Source of the DNA: Paragyromitra xinjiangensis
Taxonomy: Eukaryota > Ascomycota > Pezizomycetes > Pezizales > Discinaceae
Reading direction: 5' to 3'
Assembly (NCBI GenBank): GCA_038503065.1
Contig: JBCAMK010000015.1
Location: 1,488,001 to 1,552,000, forward strand
Length of the DNA stretch: 64,000 nt
The notes under the pieces are model-generated. The model made no database searches and was not told the origin of the DNA. It saw only the letters and a list, made by a program, of their open reading frames with translations. The first letter of the stretch is position 1, and every line of letters begins with the position of its first letter. The translations under genes and the position numbers were made by a program. Shown piece after piece: positions 44,761 through 56,281 of the stretch.

Positions 44761-45860
44761 AGTGGTTTAATATTCACTTAGTGGGGTTTGAACGGATAGT
44801 TTTCAGTGTGGTTGGTCACAGATACGAAAATGGAAGTAGAGAACGCAAACGTATCCACTTATATAAAGCTTAATAGGCAGTGCTTCTTGAAAACAAGAGT
44901 GACTATTGCCTTCTGTCTAGATGAAATCTTGAATCTTGGAATCCGGAATCTTTGGGAGTGGGAAGTTGTGTATGGGAATCTGCCGCGACCCATGAGTCTT
45001 AGCTGCAAGCTAGGGTGGCAAGTGATGCATAGTCGGTCACCCGCATCTACCGCTTAGAGAAGCTAATTCTGACCTCGTCTGTTCGCATTTTTGGCGCGAT
45101 CCTAGAAGTAGAAACGTATACCATCGAACGGGTATGTATTTTTCTGCCCCCCAGCTTCGCTCAACCAGATGCCAACTCACAACGATGCAGCCACGAGCAC
45201 GGCAAAGATCCCTGCAAAACGCTGCGTAAAAATATTAGAACTAGAGGTTCTAGGTATTTTTGATTGTTTCATTCTCGAGGGGAATATTTCGTAGATGTTC
45301 GTTACACATATACCCACCCCACACATAGGTTAGCTGTGCTAACCGCTATAAACTTGCATGGGTGGAAGTAAATAAAAATTTCCGCAGAGGTTTAGGAGCA
45401 CTTCTAGGATGACTAGTTGTTTGTTACTAATGTTATGAATTTCGCGAACAAGAGAGGTCTTGGGTAAGGTGGGATTGGAGAGCTAACTTCTGCGTAACCT
45501 TACAGGATTATGACTGCTTGGTTGAATCTAATTTACTAGGTGTAGTGGCGAGTTTAAGTCAGAGGGTACGCATTTCCTTTTGTTTTGTTGACCGCTCTCT
45601 ATTTCCCCAATGCTGAACATTAATATGAGAAATTAGTTTTGTTCTCTACCTTATATTTCTAAAAACAATCTGATAGCAATAGAGGAGGTACTGGTGAGAA
45701 AAATAAAGAGAAACTAACTGGGAGTATTTAGTTCTTTGATTCCGACAGAATGGCTCTTGTCTCACCTTCCCTATGAAAATTTCTCCGTGTATGTAGTCCC
45801 CATAGTTTCCAACCACGATATCAGCAATTTCCCTCCTGCACATTTAATTTTCCCATACAT
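44761..45860. other. Intergenic, Smr gene to Zn2Cys6 factor
   Basis: This 1.1-kb stretch contains the Smr gene promoter and the 3' flank of the transcription factor. The open frame at 44806-45057 shows no family features. No repeats noted. Confidence 0.35.
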
Positions 45861-46864
45861 CTAATTAATTTCAACAATCACAACCCCTGTCTTGTCATGC
45901 AACCTGATCAAGTTCATCACAACATCCCACTGAGATGGGTTCTCTAGATTGATATCGATGGCTTGCGTCATTGGATTCGTATCCAGCTTCATCGTAATCA
46001 TAACCTGAACATGAATTATTCTCTCCGTAGCCGCTAATTTCCACTGTCTGCGTACTTGCTCGAGGAACAGAGGGAAAGTTGAAGCTTCCCTTTCGTAGAT
46101 ACGTCTAGCTTCACGAGAAGTAGTGATGCGGGTCATGAGGGAGATGTCGTCTGCAATAGGAGGAGTAATAGAATTCATCCGAGCGATAGGAACGACAGGA
46201 GCAGCTGATGTAAGGTGATGAAGGGTTGAAGGAGTCATTGAGTGAGTCGGTTGAGTGAAGGTATCTCCAGGGGAGACGGTTGCTTGGGGTGAAAAGGGGG
46301 TGAAAGGACTGTTATTCGAGGTCGAAATTTGGCTTTGATCCTGATCTTCATCGTTGAAAGCATTCGTTTGAGTTGTTTTCTGCTCTTTCTCCTCGTAGTC
46401 AATATGGGCATGTTTGCCAGGCTCTAAACTCCAGAAACGTCTGCTGTAACGTTTAGCTGGTGCGAATCCCGATGGACGGTCACACCGTGTGCCTTTCGTA
46501 GTACATTGTCCACAAGGCTGCCTTCGATCACAGAACAGGCGGCGCTTCCGGCAGCTCCAGCCAGAAACATGTTAGTATAGCTATTGTGGGCCAGGTGAAT
46601 ATGGCAAGCTTACCCATCACAGCTCTTTGGAATCATCCAGCTCCCTCCCACCAAAACAAGCACATCGTCAGATAGGCGTGCGTCGATGTCGCCTCTCTCA
46701 ATCGTACGAGCAACGCGTCGTTTCTTCACAGAGGTTGCGGCTAGTGGGTTCATGTTCTGGGCTATCGTTGTGGAATTCTCACTAGAATTCTCACCAAAGT
46801 GGCTGTTCGATCTCGCTGTAGGCAGGTTAGGCTCCGTCTTGATCGAGAAGTAGTTTTGATCCAT
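45861..46864 (-). CDS. Zn(II)2Cys6 transcription factor
   Basis: This is a fungal binuclear zinc-cluster DNA-binding protein. Two exons (46864-46614 and 46554-45861) are separated by a 59-bp intron with a CTAAC branch-like sequence and give 314 residues. Splicing creates the complete cluster: cysteines at ~82, 85, 92, 98, 101 and 108 with spacing CX2CX6CX5CX2CX6C. The intron falls between the first and second cysteines. The cluster is preceded by a basic segment (VKKRRVARTIERG), which may be a nuclear signal. After the cluster come a Ser/Thr/Pro-rich linker and a predicted helical C-terminus. There is no fungal-specific MHR domain, so this is a short, cluster-only factor. Target genes cannot be inferred from the neighbours. 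Confidence 0.88.
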
Positions 46865-48206
46865 GGCTAGCAGATGAACCGCTCGTTGACTGCTTGTGGA
46901 TTAAAGGGGTTATATATTTGTAGGACTGTCTGGGTGATGTGACGGGGGTTGAAGTGTCGTCAGATATGTTTCAGGCTAGTCAACATCAATTTAAAGCTAA
47001 GATCATATGTAATCACTCGGTAAGTTTCTTTCTGGAATATTGACGCTAAATTAGCCAGGTTCGCTCACAGAGCTAGGCTCGTAGCAGATATATACAATTT
47101 AAGACTGCGGGAAGAAATCGGGTGAGTTAAATACCCAGTATAATATGTAACGGCCGAATATGTAAATGATGGTAATGGATGGTCATAGACACACTAAGAA
47201 CAATAACGGTCGGGGAGCGTGGGGGCAAAGGCAACATAACAACAGCTTCTACTAGCGGGTAATTACGTGTTCGGCATTTAGAATATGCTTGGATTTCCGA
47301 CCGCTCAGATCTTTCTGTGAGATTTATCAGAAGCTAAATTAAATCTTTGGTATAACTACCAGTCATCTAGTGATTGGATACAGTTGCTAGAATCCCTATT
47401 GTACAGTCGAGCGGGATTTATAATAAATGCTAGAAATTTCATGCAAACCAAACTATGGGAACGTTTAAATTAAACTACATGTATGTGGTAGTTGTGTTTA
47501 AACCAACGCGGTAGTGGTGGCGCTGTGTAAACAAACTCTATGCTTTACTGAACATAGCTATAGTTGTTTATATTACATTATATCTATATGCTTGCGGTGT
47601 CGGCTAAACTACAGGGGTGTTTATATCAGGTGTTAAAAATAAACAATCTTCAAACAGCTAAACCCATAACGCGAACATGGATTCCTAGTTTCCTTCATAC
47701 TAGACCTGTGCTTTAATAATAAAATACTGATGTAGCTGCTTAGATCTGGAAGTAATGTATTTTAACCCTAGCCTGGACACTTTTAATGATTCCTGGTTAC
47801 ATGCTCTCACAACCTAGAATACAACTAGGCTTGTTAAGTGAGTAAAAGTATTGTTCCATCAAGGGTACATGTATTCCTTTCTCAACATCGGCACTATGAA
47901 GCTACTATCTTTATTGTTGATACAACTTCTGACCCGCTTCCCTGTTGAGCCAAACTCACGCGGAAACTTCTATTGTTTCTAAGTTCTTTCGGTATATCAG
48001 TTAAAAAATACCTAGAGTTGGATATGGGGGGTACCACAAATTTGACCCTAAATCGTCATTAATTTATTATGTAGACTAGCTATAGACTATATATTTATTT
48101 AAGGTTAGCCATTGATAGGAAGACTCTGGTTCAAGAAAGGAAAAAATGTCTATATCACATTCAATTTACCTTAACATATTCTGCTTCCTAATTTTGCGAT
48201 CGCTGT
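46865..48206. other. 1.3-kb AT-rich gene-free stretch
   Basis: Promoter side of the zinc-cluster factor plus AT-rich DNA. Words such as TACATGTATGTGGTAG and GTTTAAAC recur around 47460-47510 but form no clear element. No gene recognised. Confidence 0.35.
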
Positions 48207-48695
48207 CTATTTATCTAGAAAATACCCTTGAAACATATAGATCCGCCGAATATCATTCAGAGCTTTTCTAATTAGCGCTGTATTCTTAGTTTTTGCACAT
48301 TGTAAGGGTCTAAGAATTTCCACAAACTCATCTATAGTAGAGGCGATATCAGTCGTGTACTCTTCAACTGCGTGAAAATTACCGTATAAGTCTGCTGGCC
48401 TAGTTTTCGTCAGTTTCTGGGTTACCTTATGCATATCATCGAGGATTTGGAGAGTTTCTTGTGCCCATTCCGTGCTCTGCGAAACCCAGTCCTCGGGAAT
48501 TTTCGTATCTTTCACAGGTAGACGGTTGAATTGTTGATGAAGTTGTCTTGAGAGCACATAGAATCCCAGTAGTGATTGGGGAACACCTTGCTTCCATCTA
48601 GAGATGAACTTGGTAATATCTAGGGGTAGTGTTACTTCCGGTGGAAGCAATGTGAACTCTTCGGCCTCCACATTAACGCTGGTTGAAATACCCAT
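48207..48695 (-). CDS. Orphan helical protein, 162 residues
   Basis: This intronless frame starts MGISTSVNVEAEEF, so a myristoylation site (Gly2, Ser5-like) is possible. The body looks all-helical, with amphipathic repeats (WVSQSTEWAQETLQILDDMHKVTQKL, then a block around TIDEFVEILRPL). I recognise no family. The ordered composition and the full-length frame in an AT-rich region favour a real gene, but no homologue can be named. It lies ~0.5 kb from another leftward orphan. Confidence 0.5.
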   Translation of the reverse strand: MGISTSVNVEAEEFTLLPPEVTLPLDITKFISRWKQGVPQSLLGFYVLSRQLHQQFNRLPVKDTKIPEDWVSQSTEWAQETLQILDDMHKVTQKLTKTRPADLYGNFHAVEEYTTDIASTIDEFVEILRPLQCAKTKNTALIRKALNDIRRIYMFQGYFLDK

Positions 48696-49177
48696 AGCCT
48701 TTTATGTTATCCCTACTTGTGTCGAGGTTAACTAATGCCAGATCTCCGCCTAGCTAGTTTGTGCGATGTTGTAACAAAGCGGCTGACAATATTTGATCTT
48801 GCCTCAAGTAGTGTATGGTGAATATGCCCCTTAAGTATTGACAATAAGTCGATGAAGGAAAATAGTAGAGTTCATTTCTCGCTTTTAAACTTCGGGTACT
48901 TCGAGTCATCATGGTTTCTGCAGGGCATCTTGAAACCGATCCATGGCTGACATGGAAGGTGTGTTTCAAGTGACCTTGTTAAGGTACCTGCTGCTCTCGA
49001 TAGTCTCCTCAGTTCAGGCACACAAAGCAGAAAATTAGGCTATTCGGGTACTCTATGGTATATTCTGGATGGCTTGAGATAGTATAGAGTTTCTTGGTAT
49101 GCTCGTGAGAACTTAGCTGAATGTGTCGGGTTAAGGAAAGCCTTTAATTATTTTTCGCCACTGGACAGGGTAGGCGA
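48696..49177. other. Intergenic between two orphan genes
   Basis: This 0.48-kb stretch has no recognisable features. It probably contains the promoter of the 48207-48695 gene and the 3' flank of the next leftward model. Confidence 0.3.
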
Positions 49178-49896
49178 TTAGTTGGCGAAAAGGAAAAGGC
49201 GATTGTTAACAAAGCACGGCTGGTTCTTCAAAGCCTTTTGCTGAATTTCATCAGGCCCTTTAACTAATAGCAGCCTGTAGTTGTTGTAGCTCTTCACACC
49301 TGTACCTTTTACGGTAATGTCACAGCAGCCAATGGAAGGACCATCATCATGTCGGAAGCTAGTAAAAGACATAATAACCTTTACACAACGTAATTCTTTC
49401 CAGAGCCTGAATATCCCACTGCCATGGGTGTAAACCGTGTCGATTTGAGGCAATTGTGTACTATGTGGTGGAACCACATAAGAGAATGATTCGGAAGGAA
49501 AAACACCCGTAGGATCGAGAGAGAGATAAGATAGGGAATGGATGTCGGAAACATATTGTATGGAAGCGGTGATATCTGATGGCTATATAAGCGGGGCCTA
49601 TCCCTAGTGTTTCTTAATAAAACCACTTCTTACCAAATTCGCAAACCGGTGGTTCTTTTGTCGAGTAGATGCGATGGCTGGAACAAGATAATGAAGAAGC
49701 TTTTCTAACGTCTCTTCTTCCTCAAATGTTTTGAACGGCGGTGGGTTGAATAGTTGTTCCTACCGGTAAATAAATTAGGCAAATCATTTAGAGCAGGAGT
49801 GCTAAAGCAATATCTGGGTTAGGTGCGGCGCTGCGATCTTCGATGGTGATGGAGTATATGGTGGGGGCTTCCTGGTTGTACGGGATCAGGATCCAT
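49178..49896 (-). CDS. Predicted orphan gene of three exons
   Basis: No single long frame covers this gene, but three pieces join cleanly: 49896-49882 (MDPDP), 49759-49634 (42 codons) and 49582-49178 (135 codons with stop). Introns are 122 and 51 bp with GT-AG ends, and both junctions are phase 0. The product is 181 residues. Its middle exon is a convincing helix with a PPPF motif and an acidic patch (EEEETLEKLLHYL). The last exon reads on for ~50 codons upstream of its first possible start, which argues for splicing. I recognise no family. The first exon is the weakest part, and another upstream start could be used. Confidence 0.42.
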
Positions 49897-50763
49897 TATA
49901 ATAATTGTTAGATTACCCATTCCGTGAACGATAGTACTTAACTCTCATGCCAAGGATTTATACTTTTTGTTGCTGTATTTCATTGCATTCCAGAGGATTT
50001 TATGGCCAGCTTCGGCAATCTCAAGTTAGAGTTCGCCTTAAGTAGGATAGACCAGTAATGGAACATGAGGGGTGAGCGGGATCACCATCGAATAGTTCTG
50101 TTCGATTGCGGACAGTTTATCGCTGCTCTGTTTGGCGGGCTCGGAAATGATTGGTACTTCCTGTTCTCGATTTCCGATGAAATTTGGTTTGTTCAAGCCT
50201 CAACTCCAATTCCGTTAATCTCAATCGTTAGTACTAAATGAGGTGCCGCAGATGAACGGAGAAAGGAACACAGGGGTGAAAAAGGATGGTGGTTATTTGA
50301 AATGACTCAGCTAAGGAAACTCATTATTGATGTGCTCTGATGAGAGGACATAATGTGGCGGAGAGAGGATGGAAGTGCTGAAGGAAGGAGGAGAAGAGGG
50401 AAGGGCAGACAAAAGATTTATGTAGTGGGATCTACTCTGAGAGACTGGCGCAGTCACCCGGCCTCACTCGGCACAACATCTCCTTAGAATGAGGAATCTT
50501 TGGGTACGAAGTATATTATGATTAAAACTAGTTTACAACAATCCGAAATCTCAATACCGCATGGCAAAACTGCAGCGTCCGCCTAACTTACGACGCGCCC
50601 AGCCGTACATAATAGGGCATGATAAGTCCACACTCAATACTGTTACCAGGCGGCAAGCTAGACAATTTTCTGCCAATCTAAATTCCTACCTTCAAAAATT
50701 ACTCTACCTACGACCTACCTACGACCTACCTACGACCCACCTACAAAAAACCCCTAGCCCACG
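49897..50763. other. Intergenic, orphan gene promoter to Gemin2 3' end
   Basis: About 0.87 kb with no recognised gene. It includes a short tandem repeat immediately after the Gemin2 stop codon. Confidence 0.35.
50704..50744. repeat. 11-bp tandem repeat (CTACCTACGAC)
   Basis: Three exact units are followed by one degenerate partial unit. They lie 20 bp beyond the Gemin2 stop codon, in its 3' UTR. Confidence 0.85.
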
Positions 50764-52695
50764 TTAAGCCATCGTTAACATCGACTGCCCTTCCCTCTCA
50801 TCCAACAAATCCCTCTGCCCAAAGAAATCGCCCACAATAGAAATCGCCATATCCAACGCTCCAAGAGTGTCCGCAAGCGTGCGTTCGTTCTTACTCTGCG
50901 GAGCATATGGAGCCTGAACAGTGGTAGAGGAAGAGGGCGGGGGAGCATGTTCAGTTTTCACTTCCTCAGGGTTTGTGTTGACCTCGGGTGCGGTGGCAAC
51001 CATGGGGTTGGTTTGATCTTGCTGAGTAGTGCCAATGTTTGCACTTGCATCCAGGAGGCCTTTGGGGGCATTTTGGGCAACTTTAGGCTCAGTTTGAGTT
51101 GGCTCTATCACACCGTGCTTAGGTGTCGATCGAGTCTCAGGCATGACGATGTCAGATCCATCCGCCGCGTCAAGACTGAGGGCATCAGGGCCTGGGCTCA
51201 AGGCTTCTTCAGACATGATATTGGTAGCCTCAGGTTCATCAAGGCCAAGATCGATAGCATCCGGATTTCCTTGCACGTCTCCTTCGGCCGTAGCATTAAC
51301 TTCAGGCTTGAGTTTAATTGCCCCCCCCTCTTCCTGTCCAGAAGCTTGAGTTAGCGCACTAATAGCTTTCCTCTTTGCCATTTCCAGCTCGACTTCATTA
51401 CACTCCCCTTCTTCCACCTCCCCGTCCTCCTTTTCCTCCTCCATCCCCGGCTCAACCCATCCCTCTGGCTCCTCTCCGTCCCAGTCGCTCTCTGGTTCTT
51501 CCTCTTCCTCCCTTTTCCCCTTCCATCCACCCTCACACACTAATTTCTTTCTCACCACCAATGCTCTTTTCCCAACTCCCCTCACCACGCTGACTTCCTC
51601 CGCCGTAAGACAAACTTCGCATCTAACCAGCAGCCCCCATATCCATTCCGCCCACCACCCCTGCACGCCTTTTTTCACCCTCGGAGCATGTGTGAGTGCC
51701 TCCAATGCGCGTATCACTCGTTCTTGCGACATTGCACGGAGTGTGCGTGGGGTGGGCGCTGTATGGAGGATGTAGGTGTTCCAGAGTTGCTGTTGGCGCC
51801 AGTGCGAGATAGATGGAGGAATTGGTGGAAGGTTGACATGAAAACTAGGTGGATTAGGGGAAGCATGGAAAGAGGTACGAAATTTACGAAAGGTGGTGAG
51901 GAGGGCAACATGCCAGAGGGATAGTGCGGTAGGAGGAGGTGTAGGGGCGGGCGGTGGGGGTGCAGCAGTGTAAGTGCCATCATGGTACCAGCCGGCAGGA
52001 TCTGGAGCTTCGGAGGTATCATTGGCCTCATACTTGGGTTCGAAAGCTTTGGGGGTATTGGAGGTTGGCTCGAGCTTTACTAGGGTAGGTGCGGATTCGT
52101 CATCGTAGTTGAGGGTGTCAATGTCCTCGTCATAGTTGAGGGTATCCGAGGCTAGTTCAACAGAGCGGTGGGCAGGAAGTGGGTGCGACCTCGGCTTCAC
52201 GACTTGGTACTGCTGCCCGGCGACGAGTAGAGTTGGCACACTCTTTGCTTCAGATCTGTCACATACTTACCCGTATCAGCTTACCATTCATCCACCTATT
52301 TATCGATACTCCTTCGATTCCAGCTCCTCATTAACACATTCGAACTCAAAAGGCGTGATGGGACAGTGAGGAGAAGGTGAATCTCACCTGACCATCTTGA
52401 GATAATCCATCCCATCATTCGCTGGTCCGTAGAACTCCCCATCATCTTCAAGCCCAGGGAACGCGCCGAATTGGCCAGTGGTGGGATCGTAGTAGCCACG
52501 GTGACCGTCCATGTCGCTAGAGAAGCGAGAATGCCCGCCACCGCTGCTACTGCCCCCACCGCTCTCGGCACGGTCATAGAAGCGGGGGCGTTTATGGTTG
52601 TTGCTGCTACCTCCTCCACCCCCTGCTGCTCCTGCTCCTACTCCTCCCCCGCCTCTGCCACCACCAGATTTAGACTTGCGTTTCTTGCTTGTCAT
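50764..52695 (-). CDS. Gemin2/Brr1-like SMN-complex protein
   Basis: Gemin2 binds Sm proteins and helps load the Sm ring on spliceosomal snRNAs. Two exons (52695-52388 and 52255-50764; intron 132 bp) give 599 residues. The N-terminus is basic (KKRKSKSGGG) and Gly/Ser-rich. YDPTTGQFGAFPGL and DGMDYLKMVRSEA are the Gemin2 entry motifs, and the second one spans the intron seam. A middle block (HWRQQQLWNTYIL, then a helix around the WAEWIWGLL region) matches the helical core. The C-terminus has the typical IVGDFFGQRDLLD ending. Between core and C-terminus sits a ~200-residue acidic insertion rich in Glu and Ser/Thr, so the protein is about twice the animal length (~280). The sense strand is C-rich through the Pro-rich part, then G/A-rich through the acidic part. 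Confidence 0.88.
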
Positions 52696-53694
52696 TGTTG
52701 AGTATCGCATGTGTTGATGATGTTTTGCAGGAGGTGAGGTTATGAGATAGGCAGAGGGGAGCTGTCATCTGTGCCAAGCTTTTCTGAGTTAGGGTCTTGG
52801 CGCTATCGGAATGCCGCTCCAATCCGCCGGTCTCGGGATTGGATTTGGGGGGATGAATGTGGGCCAGTGATTCGGCGAAAGTCCCTGCAGAATAGCCCGC
52901 CCAGTGATCTTTCGTTTCCGTACCGACCGCAGGCTTAGTAATAAACCGAGCCCAGCGCTCGCCATTCAGGATATGATTGACGATGAGATGGCTGTGGCAC
53001 CTATAGGGTTTCATCCAAAGCCAGACCGGCCAAACGACCCCAGCTGGTGATAGCTAGCGGGGTTGGACACCCTCAGCTGCATATGCTGCGGGACCTTGCT
53101 CTTTGGCTAATGTGCCCAAGGACTATCCTCTACTGGTTGATAAAGAATCTGTACGCCCGCTGCAGCCCAAACACGAATTGGAAAAATACTCTGAGCAATG
53201 CAAGTGCTTCTCTGTTCTAACAGGTAGGTATCTGCTGTCCTGTTCCTGTCCTGTTCCTGTACTAAGTGTTTTTGTTTTTTTCCTTCTTTGCTTTCCTTGG
53301 TCCTGTTCCTAAATAGTCACCTACCTACTTGCAGGTAGTTTTCTGCTCACCTCATCTTGTCTTCCCTCCCGTTCTCTCCCTCTCTTTGTCTTCCGTAGAC
53401 CTGGTCATTCGCTCTCTCTCGCGTCCTCTCTCGCCCTTCGCCCTCCACTCCCTCGATTCGTTTTATTCACTCCGGTCGTTTCAGCATCGCCAAACCTCAC
53501 CCAGGCGAGTGAGTTATTGAGTGGAGCGAGTGAGTTAACTAGTGATCTTATCAACGCAACTGCCACACCCACCCCTCTATCTCCTGACCTGAGGCTCCAA
53601 GGACGACTATCCCAATCCCATCCCCCCCTCCATCAAGTAGAAAGAGATCGCCAGCACCAAATCCGTAGCCTCGGTACTTGCAGTAAAATTTCAA
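52696..53694. promoter_or_regulatory. Divergent intergenic region, Gemin2 / F-box gene
   Basis: About 1 kb between divergent starts. The right half contains a GTCCTGTTCCT near-repeat (around 53237-53258) and a long pyrimidine-rich tract (about 53340-53470), common near fungal transcription starts. No gene recognised. Confidence 0.4.
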
Positions 53695-55286
53695 ATGCGA
53701 ATCGCAGACGATCTTGGGCGTCTTGCTGCCCCTCTCAGCAGCCTTTCCCTCTCTTCGCCACCGCTTCCCATGAACGATGACGAAGAAGAACTGTATCTCA
53801 TCGGTAACAAGCTCCTTGGGCTCACCCACGAGCTGCTCGAGAGCCCTATCAGCCCTACCAGCCCTACCAGCCCTATCAGCCCTACTGCATTTGCAAATCC
53901 AGATAACATGCAGGAACAGCAGCAACGACCCAGCATACTGGAGCTAACACCGCCGCCGAGTCCGGTCTCAATGGCACCCGCCAAGGAGGGGAGGAAGCCC
54001 GTCATGCTGCCGATGGAACTGGTCTGTCTAACACTTGACTTTGTGAGCCCGCGAGACCAGAAAACGTTCGCTGCGGCTAGCAAGGTGTGTCGGCAGTGGT
54101 ACTTTGCGGCGACCTCGTACCTGTAAGCGACCCCGCCATCCAAGCCAACATCCCCCCCACCCTTCAAATCCGTCCAATCTTTCTTTCCGCCGTAGGGCAA
54201 AGGCAAGCAATAGTTGTCAATAATTTTCGTCCGCCCATAGCTAACTTGCTTTATCTCGTCTTTAGTTATTGCTACCCTAAGATTACCTCTAGAAACTACC
54301 TCAAATTCGTAACCACTGTTTCTCCATCCTCTACCAACGTTAAACATTCTCCACTCTCAAACCTCATTCGCCGTCTCGACCTCTCCCAAATTATCCACGA
54401 AGGGAAACCATCGTTCACTGCACGTCTCCTCCGTCGTACCCATTTCTCCCTGGAGGAATTTGTTGCCCCCCAGGCCTCCTTCGGCTACATTTGCTTGGTT
54501 GCACTCGGCCACTGCAAAAAGCTGCGTCTCCTCGACCTCTCCCTCGTTTCTCAGTCCGTCCCCCTCGAATCACTGTTCACACACATCCAAGACCTTCCCA
54601 ACCTCCTCACGCTTAAGTTTCCACGTTCATCCGTATTCGACCGCGGCAAGGTTGAATTCCGCTGGCCTGCTCGAATCGAGAAATTCTCGCTCGCAGGTGG
54701 TATAAGCAATTCCTTCCTCATCAATGCAACTATTCCACCGACCCTTCGAGAACTCCAGATCTCCCACTGTCCCTTTGCCAAAGATCCCTCTATCCGTAAC
54801 CTCCTAAATCGCCTGTCACAGCAACTCACGTCTCTTTCTATTGGCTACAATATCCCGTGTTTGCCTTACAACGCACTCGATAGGATCCTGGTCATATGCC
54901 CAAATTTGACTAAGTTACTGGTTGCAGTAGACTACATATCTTGCCACATGTTCGATGAAGAGAACACACCTGTAGGCCATCCGTTGCGTCGCCTTGACCT
55001 AGAGTCGTCTGGGAACTTGGGAGTCGAGCACAAAGTCACTCCGGATGAAGTCTTCATAGCAGTTGCAGAAGAGCGACTTGCAGAGATTCGAGTCGTGAGG
55101 GTGTCGAAGCGGTTAGGTTGGATGACGAGGAACCGGAGCAATGTGGAAGATCTAGTAGATTTGCTAGAGGAGAAGAGTAATGAGCGAGATGTGGGGGCCC
55201 AGAAGGGAGATGAAGAGGTTGGCGTGTGGGAGTTCGATTCCGCGAGCGAGGGCGAGAGGGAGACGTTTCGCGGGTTTCTCGGGTGA
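53695..55286 (+). CDS. F-box protein with leucine-rich-repeat-like region
   Basis: F-box proteins recruit substrates to SCF ubiquitin ligases. Two exons (53695-54122, 54266-55286; intron 143 bp) join to 482 residues. The N-terminal ~90 residues are disordered with an SPTSPTSPISPT tandem repeat. The F-box at ~103-142 reads LPMELVCLTLDFVSPRDQKTFAAASKVCRQWYFAA, with the Leu-Pro start and the central Cys-Arg-X-Trp. The rest contains leucine-rich stretches (LRLLDLSLVSQ, LPNLLTLKFPRS, LRELQISHCPF, LTSLSIGYN), consistent with degenerate LRRs that bind substrates. The C-terminus is acidic. ATG 53770 is an alternative start. A donor-like GTGAGTAT overlaps the stop, but no acceptor at normal distance follows, so I keep the stop at 55286. 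Confidence 0.86.
53840..53890 (+). repeat. 9-bp in-frame tandem repeat (AGCCCTACC type)
   Basis: About five copies of a 9-bp unit encoding Ser-Pro-Thr/Ile lie inside the F-box gene's disordered N-terminus. Units differ by C/T changes and keep the reading frame. Confidence 0.85.
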
Positions 55287-56174
55287 GTATTATGCTGCTT
55301 TGTATGTTTCTGCTGACAGCGGGAGAGCTGCGTCATAGGGCTTGAGGCTGGGAGGAGTAAAGGGTGTCCACGCTTGGAGAGGGAACGGGGGAGTGGTACT
55401 TTCCCAGGCGTGGAGACCCTCAGTGGTTGATGTTTTCATGTCCATGTTCTAATGCGTCCCCGTGCCGGCTGTTGCCGTTGGGACGAGTGTTTCGCTGTTT
55501 TATTGCTTTTTCTCTCTTCTCTTTATGATATCCGGCCTATTTTTATGGTGTTTACGAGGGGGGCAAAAGTAGTTTTTTTCCTTTCCGTTTTGCTTTGTAC
55601 TTTGGATTTCATTTTCATGTCTTTGTTACATATGTTCTGAACTATATATTTTCTCCTGCCCCTCCCTTTTTTTTTCCTATTTCGTTGATACGTGACGGTG
55701 GTTTGGCTAGAGTGTCGGTGACAAGTAAACAAAAAACCGCGGTTCTAACGGTGAGCAGGAATTACCCCCATGGCCAGCTGTTCGCAGGGCTAGATATGTT
55801 CAGACCTTGTGAGATGGGTTTGCCGGGTCCTTGGGAGGGGAGGAGATTTGGCGGCCAGGTTATTATATGAAGTTGGGGGAAGAGGGGTGTTAGTATCGTA
55901 GGGAGGAGGTGGATCGGGTTAATGGATAGACGGATGGATGGGAAAAGCTTCGGTACCGTTTGACTAAGTCATTGCGCGGATGGAGCAGCTACTGTTTATC
56001 TTTTACAGTGTTTAAAGGTTTTATGATTGTTTTCTCGGAGCAGGTTTTCTTCGGGTCTGTAGGAGGGATAGGTGGATCGATTGATATCATTGTTGGAAGC
56101 TGTAACTATGTTTTATAGAGTGTGTATTTACTGTTTGATGAGTCTAATTTTTGTTCATGAATTTGTTAGTTTAG
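55287..56174. other. F-box gene 3' flank
   Basis: T-rich DNA follows the F-box stop codon, likely 3' UTR, followed by ~0.5 kb with no recognised feature. Confidence 0.35.
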
Positions 56175-56281
56175 GCTGGAGGGTTTTCCCTAGTTCTAAT
56201 ACCCCAATGGGGACCTGATGCCTATAGTACGCCGCCATAGCCCTAGGGCTCGTCGCGAGTATAATGCATTATTATTATTGG
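56175..56281 (+). repeat. Dispersed repeat, copy A (inverted relative to copy B)
   Basis: A ~105-bp sequence containing CCATAGCCCTAGGGCTCGT and ending in a (TTA)n run has a close reverse-complement partner at about 60066-60178. The two differ mainly by C/T and G/A changes. The (TTA)n end is like the 3' tail of a SINE or LINE, though a transposon terminal repeat is also possible. Confidence 0.8.

Noticed and set aside
55283..55319. Extra intron at the end of the F-box gene (donor-like GTGAGTAT)
   Set aside because: It would be only 37 bp with the branch-like sequence three bases from the acceptor, adding a handful of residues; stop 55286 is simpler.
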